From Dehalococcoidia bacterium (lineage in GTDB: Bacteria > Chloroflexota > Dehalococcoidia > Dehalococcoidales > Fen-1064): a stretch of DNA of 9,595 bases. Each line of letters starts with the position of its first letter. The first letter of the stretch is position 1. Shown piece by piece: positions 6,579 to 9,595 of the stretch. The position numbers and the translations under genes are program-made. The notes beneath the pieces were generated by a model that saw only the letters and a list, made by a program, of their open reading frames with translations, was not told where the DNA came from and made no database searches. Location: assembly GCA_011192055.1 (NCBI GenBank), contig DUES01000171.1, forward strand, positions 1-9,595. Direction: 5' to 3'.

Positions 6579-7958
6579 TCAATAATCCGACCTGTAACGC
6601 GATAAGCGCAGCATCGATTGCAGCGTCCCAAGTGCCCGTTCCGGGATTGTGAATGATGGTACTCCGTGACGTGTCATCAGTTCCATCCCTTTCCGGTTCT
6701 CAAAAGAGTGTCCTGGAACGATAAGAATAGTTTTATTCACTTCATCCCTGAGTTTTGCCAGCCCCACGGCAAATTCATCGTCGTATTCCCTGTAATTTAC
6801 CACCAGAAGCGCATCAACCTCTTTCACGATTACGCGGGAACACCGCAGAAAAAAACTGCTCCTGTTAACGGATGGCCCCCAGACAATATCCACCGGGTTT
6901 CTTGGTGGTGCAAACGGCGGTATGACACCGCTGAGAATGCCGATTAACTCCTGCTGCGTTTCGGTGGAAAGAGTGCACAAATCAAATCCCAGTGCCGCCG
7001 CGGAATCAGAACCGGCAACAGATCCGCCACCTGCTTCAACCAGCAGCCCGAGCCTGTTCCCCGCAGGCAGGACCGGTGACGTAAAACCCACCATCAGGTC
7101 TATCAAATGCTCAAGGTCCCTGGCCAGAACCACCCCGCTCTGCATCAGGGCGGCATCGGCTGCAATGCTGTCTCCCGCAATTGAACCGGTATGCGACATT
7201 GCCGCACGGACACCATATTCACTCCTCCCTGCTTTCCAGACAACCACCGCCTTCTTCCGGGACACCTCCCGGGCAATCCGGAGAAATTCCCTGCCCCTCT
7301 TCATCCCCTCGATATATATTCCAATGACACTGGTATTATCATCATTTCCAAAGTACTCGAGCAGGTCTTCAACGGTAAGGTCGCTCTGATTGCCAATGCT
7401 GACAACCTTGCCAAAACGAAGACCGCGTTCATAACCAATCCCCAGCACGTTCTCAGTCGCCCAGCCGCTCTGCCCGACGAAAGCTACCGTCCCTGCGTCT
7501 TCCTGCGTTGCCGGTACAGGAGCAACAGTATTGATACCTGCCTGCGTACTGTAGATACCCATGCAGTTAGGCCCGATAATGCGAGTACCCCCCGACTGGG
7601 CCTGTTCAATCATCTGTTCCTGCAACCCGGCTCCTTCAACCCCCAGTTCGGCGAAACCGGCAGTATGGACTACGGCGAACCTGACACCTTTCCGGCTGCA
7701 GTCGGAAATAACTTTGGGGACAATCCTGGCGGGAACGGTCACTATCGCCAGGTCCACATCTCCCGGAATATCCGTGACCCGCTGATAGCTGGTCAGACCC
7801 AGTATTTCCGATTCACCGGGATTTACCGGGTAGAGTTCCCCGCTATAACTGCCTTTGGCAAGATTTGTAATGTACCTGTGTCCCGTCTTTCTCACGTCAT
7901 TCGAAGCACCCACCACGGCCACTGAAAGAGGGTTGAACAGCCGGTCTAGGTCAACCAT
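6579..7958 (-). CDS. Acyl-CoA synthetase (NDP-forming), alpha-subunit-like, CoA-binding protein
   Basis: Belongs to the NDP-forming acyl-CoA synthetase superfamily (ADP-forming acetyl-CoA synthetase, succinyl-CoA synthetase). It is predicted to take part in acyl-CoA + ADP + Pi = acid + ATP + CoA. From the ATG at 7958 it has 459 residues, the size of the separate alpha subunit of archaeal ACD (about 460). An N-terminal CoA-binding Rossmann domain (RLFNPLSVAVVGAS, 6-19; IIGPNCMGI, 127-135) leads into the ligase-CoA domains (GQSG, 162-165; SIGNQSD, 187-193). The phosphorylatable histidine is H256 in SHTGSIAGD, matching Pyrococcus ACD alpha His257. NPVDI is at 354-358. The ATP-grasp beta subunit is neither fused nor adjacent, so the partner must be elsewhere or the protein has another role. 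Two in-frame GTG codons just upstream (7970 and 7967 on this strand, behind GAAAGG) are alternative starts. The frame stays open further upstream, but that part looks non-coding. Confidence 0.85.
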   Translation of the reverse strand: MVDLDRLFNPLSVAVVGASNDVRKTGHRYITNLAKGSYSGELYPVNPGESEILGLTSYQRVTDIPGDVDLAIVTVPARIVPKVISDCSRKGVRFAVVHTAGFAELGVEGAGLQEQMIEQAQSGGTRIIGPNCMGIYSTQAGINTVAPVPATQEDAGTVAFVGQSGWATENVLGIGYERGLRFGKVVSIGNQSDLTVEDLLEYFGNDDNTSVIGIYIEGMKRGREFLRIAREVSRKKAVVVWKAGRSEYGVRAAMSHTGSIAGDSIAADAALMQSGVVLARDLEHLIDLMVGFTSPVLPAGNRLGLLVEAGGGSVAGSDSAAALGFDLCTLSTETQQELIGILSGVIPPFAPPRNPVDIVWGPSVNRSSFFLRCSRVIVKEVDALLVVNYREYDDEFAVGLAKLRDEVNKTILIVPGHSFENRKGMELMTRHGVPSFTIPERALGTLQSMLRLSRYRSDY

Positions 7959-8003
7959 TGTTATCACCACATACCTTTCGTCTTTTTTATCGTCTTGCCA
8001 GCA

Positions 8004-8009
8004 ATTATA
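8004..8009 (-). promoter_or_regulatory. Candidate -10 element for the acyl-CoA synthetase gene
   Basis: Read on the minus strand this is TATAAT, a perfect sigma70-type -10 hexamer, 46 bases before the start codon at 7958. No good -35 hexamer is found at 16-18 bases, so the call rests on the -10 and its place in the divergent intergenic region. Confidence 0.35.
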
Positions 8010-8028
8010 GAACATTTCCAGCTTCGAG

Positions 8029-8034
8029 TATAAT
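8029..8034 (+). promoter_or_regulatory. Candidate -10 element for ccdA
   Basis: A perfect TATAAT on the plus strand, 69 bases before the ccdA start, with only a weak -35 (TATAGA, 8006-8011) at 17-base spacing. An alternative promoter closer to the gene is TTGATG (8055-8060), 17 bases, TAGCAT (8078-8083). Either would give a short leader. The two -10-like hexamers on opposite strands lie about 20 bases apart, so the divergent genes may be regulated together or compete. Confidence 0.35.
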
Positions 8035-8103
8035 GGGGTGATGCGTGATGATATTTGATGTTCCATACTCAATCGGGTAGCATAAAGACAGGATATAGTA
8101 CAG

Positions 8104-8784
8104 ATGGCAGATAACGTATCACTTTTAGTAGCCTTTGGTGCCGGACTCTCCTCCTTCCTGTTGCCATGTGTCATTCCCCTTGTCCCGGTGTACTTCGCCA
8201 GTCTTTACGGGCCTGAGATATTTGATTCCGGTACCAGGAAACGTTTCCCGGTATTCCTGCATGCCGTCAGTTTTGTCCTCGGTTTTACCGTGCTGTTCAC
8301 CATGGTGGGAGCAGGAGCAGGTCTGCTGGGCTTAGTGCTTAATCCCAACTCAGCACTGGTACGCTGGGTTTCCGGCGGTCTGCTGATACTCTTCGGCAGT
8401 ATCATGCTGGCATCCCTCAAGATACCATGGCTGAACCTGGAAAAGAGATTGACCCCTTCCCAGAATATTGCCACCGGCTACCTGCGTTCCTTCCTCACCG
8501 GGGCAATATTCAGCGTGGCGTGGACACCGTGTGTAGGGCCGGTGCAGGGTGCCGTACTGACTGTTGCCTGGACTTCACAGTCGGCCTGGGAAGGCGCTTA
8601 TCTCCTGGCTGTCTATTCCCTTGGTCTGGGGCTGCCTTTCCTGGTAGTTGGAGCTGCCTTTGATTTTGCCACACCCCTCATCAGGAAATTCAATCAATAC
8701 TCCAGGGTCTTATACATTATCAGTGGCAGCTTGCTGATAACCATGGGAATACTGGTACTGGGCAACTGGCTGGTCTGGTATTAA
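8104..8784 (+). CDS. ccdA: CcdA-type cytochrome c biogenesis / thiol-disulfide electron transfer membrane protein
   Basis: An integral membrane protein of the DsbD/CcdA family that moves reducing equivalents from cytoplasmic thioredoxin across the membrane to extracytoplasmic thiol proteins, classically for cytochrome c maturation. At 226 residues it has the family size and six predicted membrane segments (roughly 4-30, 48-76, 84-106, 127-153, 164-186, 201-222). The two redox cysteines are in their family motifs: C22 in L-P-C-V-I-P-L-V-P in the first segment and C143 in W-T-P-C-V-G-P in the fourth. The start at ATG 8104 fits the short cytoplasmic or extracytoplasmic tail usual for the family. 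The ribosome binding site is weak (AGGA at 8090-8093). No thioredoxin-like partner (ResA/TlpA type) or cytochrome maturation gene is adjacent, so the client protein is unknown. It is divergent from the acyl-CoA synthetase gene. No clear terminator follows. Confidence 0.93.
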   Translation: MADNVSLLVAFGAGLSSFLLPCVIPLVPVYFASLYGPEIFDSGTRKRFPVFLHAVSFVLGFTVLFTMVGAGAGLLGLVLNPNSALVRWVSGGLLILFGSIMLASLKIPWLNLEKRLTPSQNIATGYLRSFLTGAIFSVAWTPCVGPVQGAVLTVAWTSQSAWEGAYLLAVYSLGLGLPFLVVGAAFDFATPLIRKFNQYSRVLYIISGSLLITMGILVLGNWLVWY

Positions 8785-8798
8785 GTACATTTTCAGGT

Positions 8799-8808
8799 TA
8801 CAATTGTA
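8799..8808. repeat. Perfect 10-bp palindrome TACAATTGTA
   Basis: A perfect inverted repeat in the gap behind ccdA, upstream of the promoter of the four-cysteine protein gene. A second short palindrome, CTGTACAG, is at 8835-8842. Either could be an operator for a dimeric regulator, but short AT-rich palindromes also arise by chance. Confidence 0.3.
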
Positions 8809-8874
8809 TATCAAGCCGGGGGTATGCAAGAATACTGTACAGAAAAGACTATTCCCAGTTTCCATCCTGTTTCT

Positions 8875-8903
8875 TTGACATGACCCCTGTTGTTCTATTT
8901 ACT
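8875..8903 (+). promoter_or_regulatory. Sigma70-like promoter for the four-cysteine protein and thiolase genes
   Basis: A consensus -35 TTGACA (8875-8880) is followed after exactly 17 bases by TTTACT (8898-8903, 4 of 6 matches to the -10 consensus). This predicts a start near 8910, about 30 bases before the ATG at 8940. The hexamer CCTGTT occurs twice, at 8866-8871 and 8886-8891, a 20-base repeat spacing on either side of the -35, and could be a regulator site. Confidence 0.5.
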
Positions 8904-8939
8904 TCGAATTATTAAACTTTATCCGGAGGAGACCAGATA

Positions 8940-9269
8940 ATGAGTGACATTTTAGACGAAGCACGCGGTATCGCCCAGTGTCGGGCATGTCCCTGGTACA
9001 GGTCCTGTGTGACACCAATGAGACTCACTGAAGAAGATATGCGACGCCAGTTGGAGGCTTCAACAACCGGTATGGGTGCTTCACCGGCAGCCGACCTTGG
9101 GGGTATTCAAAATCTTCTTGCCGGAATGGCATCAGCAGCTCAAAACTCACTGCTTGAAGCGTGTCCCGTATTTATCGAACGGCTCCGCTCCAGTCCGGAG
9201 CTTGCCCAGCGTATTAAGGAAATAATGCAGAACTGGGTACAGCAGCAACAGACCGGTGAACAGGAATAA
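8940..9269 (+). CDS. Small four-cysteine protein of unknown function
   Basis: A 109-residue protein that I do not recognise. It begins with a strong ribosome binding site (GGAGGAG, 8925-8931) eight bases before ATG 8940, behind a good promoter, so it is probably a real gene. The N-terminal part has C14-x2-C17-P-W-Y-x3-C23, and a fourth cysteine, C75, heads a C-P-V-F-I-E-R-L segment. Four cysteines in this pattern could bind an Fe-S cluster or zinc. The middle (about 40-70) is rich in Gly, Ala and Ser and may be a linker. The C-terminal part (about 73-103, with SSPELAQRIKEIMQNW) looks helical and ends in a Gln/Glu-rich tail. There is no signal peptide or membrane segment. It stands 51 bases ahead of a thiolase gene on the same strand, so a role in acyl-CoA metabolism is possible but is inference only. 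Confidence 0.72.
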   Translation: MSDILDEARGIAQCRACPWYRSCVTPMRLTEEDMRRQLEASTTGMGASPAADLGGIQNLLAGMASAAQNSLLEACPVFIERLRSSPELAQRIKEIMQNWVQQQQTGEQE

Positions 9270-9320
9270 CTCGTTTTCTCCAACCAGAGCATAAAACCAG
9301 GCACGAAAGGAGTAATCTGC

Positions 9321-9595
9321 ATGGAAGAGATTGCCATCATCAGCGCGGTACGAACACCTATCGGGCGCTACATTGGAGCGTTAAGAGATGTTCCGGCCTA
9401 TGACCTGGCAGCACTGGTACTTAATGGTGCTGTAGAGAAAGCCGGTATCAATCCGGATGATGTTGAGCACGTGGTGATGGGCCAGTGCTACCAGAGCGGT
9501 GAATATGTAAACATTGCCCGGATGTCTTTGCTTTGTGCAGGCTGGCCGGTGGAAATACCGGGAATCACGCTGGACCGGCGGTGCTGTTCGGGACT
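9321..9595 (+). CDS. Thiolase (acetyl-CoA acetyltransferase family), N-terminal part cut by the window end
   Basis: Catalyses reversible Claisen condensation or thiolytic cleavage of acyl-CoA, for example 2 acetyl-CoA to acetoacetyl-CoA. The 91 visible residues start with the thiolase N-terminal signature (ISAVRTPIGRYIGALRDVPA, 7-26) and continue with L-A-x-L-V-L, P-D-D-V-E-H-V-V-M-G-Q (53-63) and N-I-A-R. The nucleophilic cysteine is C88 in D-R-R-C-C-S-G, the C-x-S-G signature, at the position usual for the family (Cys89 in Zoogloea thiolase). The catalytic His and second Cys lie beyond the window. The start is ATG 9321 with AAAGGAG at 9306-9312. It is probably co-transcribed with the four-cysteine gene 51 bases upstream. 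Whether it is biosynthetic or degradative cannot be told from this part, so no gene symbol is given. Confidence 0.95.
   Translation, partial: MEEIAIISAVRTPIGRYIGALRDVPAYDLAALVLNGAVEKAGINPDDVEHVVMGQCYQSGEYVNIARMSLLCAGWPVEIPGITLDRRCCSG

Noticed and set aside
7191..7925. A 244-codon open frame on the plus strand
   Set aside because: It lies entirely opposite the conserved acyl-CoA synthetase gene and its translation shows no recognisable domain, so it is a shadow frame.
7959..8174. N-terminal extension of the minus-strand acyl-CoA synthetase to 531 residues
   Set aside because: The frame is open upstream, but the added residues do not resemble the family, overlap the start of ccdA and span the divergent promoter region. 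Family proteins start just before the LFNPxSVAVVGAS motif, which favours ATG 7958 (or GTG 7967).
9582..9587. Double cysteine (C88-C89) at the thiolase active site as an anomaly
   Set aside because: The nucleophile is the first Cys of C-x-S-G. Cysteine at the second position is, as far as I know, a common variant in anaerobe and actinobacterial thiolases.

Overview
The window comes from a strictly anaerobic bacterium that uses the Wood-Ljungdahl (reductive acetyl-CoA) pathway. From the first base to about 5480 it carries a tight plus-strand run of genes for the carbonyl branch: the C-terminal half of the CO dehydrogenase subunit (acsA), the bacterial-type acetyl-CoA synthase (acsB), the large subunit of the corrinoid iron-sulfur protein (acsC) and the methyltetrahydrofolate:corrinoid methyltransferase (acsE). 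The metal ligands and catalytic residues that can be checked by eye are intact in all four. The ACS has the N-terminal CODH-docking region found in bacteria and absent from archaeal CdhC, so this is a bacterium. Gene content and protein style suggest a sediment or groundwater Chloroflexota (Dehalococcoidia-like) lineage, but acetogenic Firmicutes, Desulfobacterota or Actinobacteriota-like anaerobes cannot be excluded from sequence alone.

Layout: acsA (partial, 1-989), acsB (1028-3235), acsC (3252-4598) and acsE (4608-5483) are separated by 9 to 38 bases, each with a good ribosome binding site, so they are very likely one operon. A 110-base gap holding a strong stem-loop (5517-5557) follows. 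Then come two same-strand genes of poorly understood families, a DUF3786 protein (5594-6232) and a TIGR04076-type small cysteine-containing protein (6290-6556). A convergent minus-strand gene (6579-7958) encodes an alpha-subunit-like NDP-forming acyl-CoA synthetase without a visible beta subunit. It diverges, across a 145-base region with -10-like hexamers on both strands, from a ccdA-type membrane thiol-disulfide transporter gene (8104-8784). After a 155-base gap with a good sigma70-like promoter come an unrecognised 109-residue four-cysteine protein (8940-9269) and the start of a thiolase gene (9321 to the window end).

How they work together: CODH supplies CO, AcsE and the corrinoid protein supply the methyl group, and AcsB joins them with CoA to make acetyl-CoA. 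The complex can also run in reverse. The ADP-forming acyl-CoA synthetase and the thiolase are plausible users of acetyl-CoA or other acyl-CoAs, for ATP-yielding acetate release and C4 or fatty-acid chemistry. DUF3786 and TIGR04076 lie directly behind the acs genes and may be accessory to them, which is inference from position. The gene for the small corrinoid-protein subunit (acsD) and the maturation genes (cooC, acsV) are not in the window.

No insertion sequence, tRNA, rRNA, CRISPR array or other mobile element was seen. No stretch longer than 300 bases lacks a gene. The least understood parts are the four-cysteine protein upstream of the thiolase and the DUF3786/TIGR04076 pair behind the acs genes.
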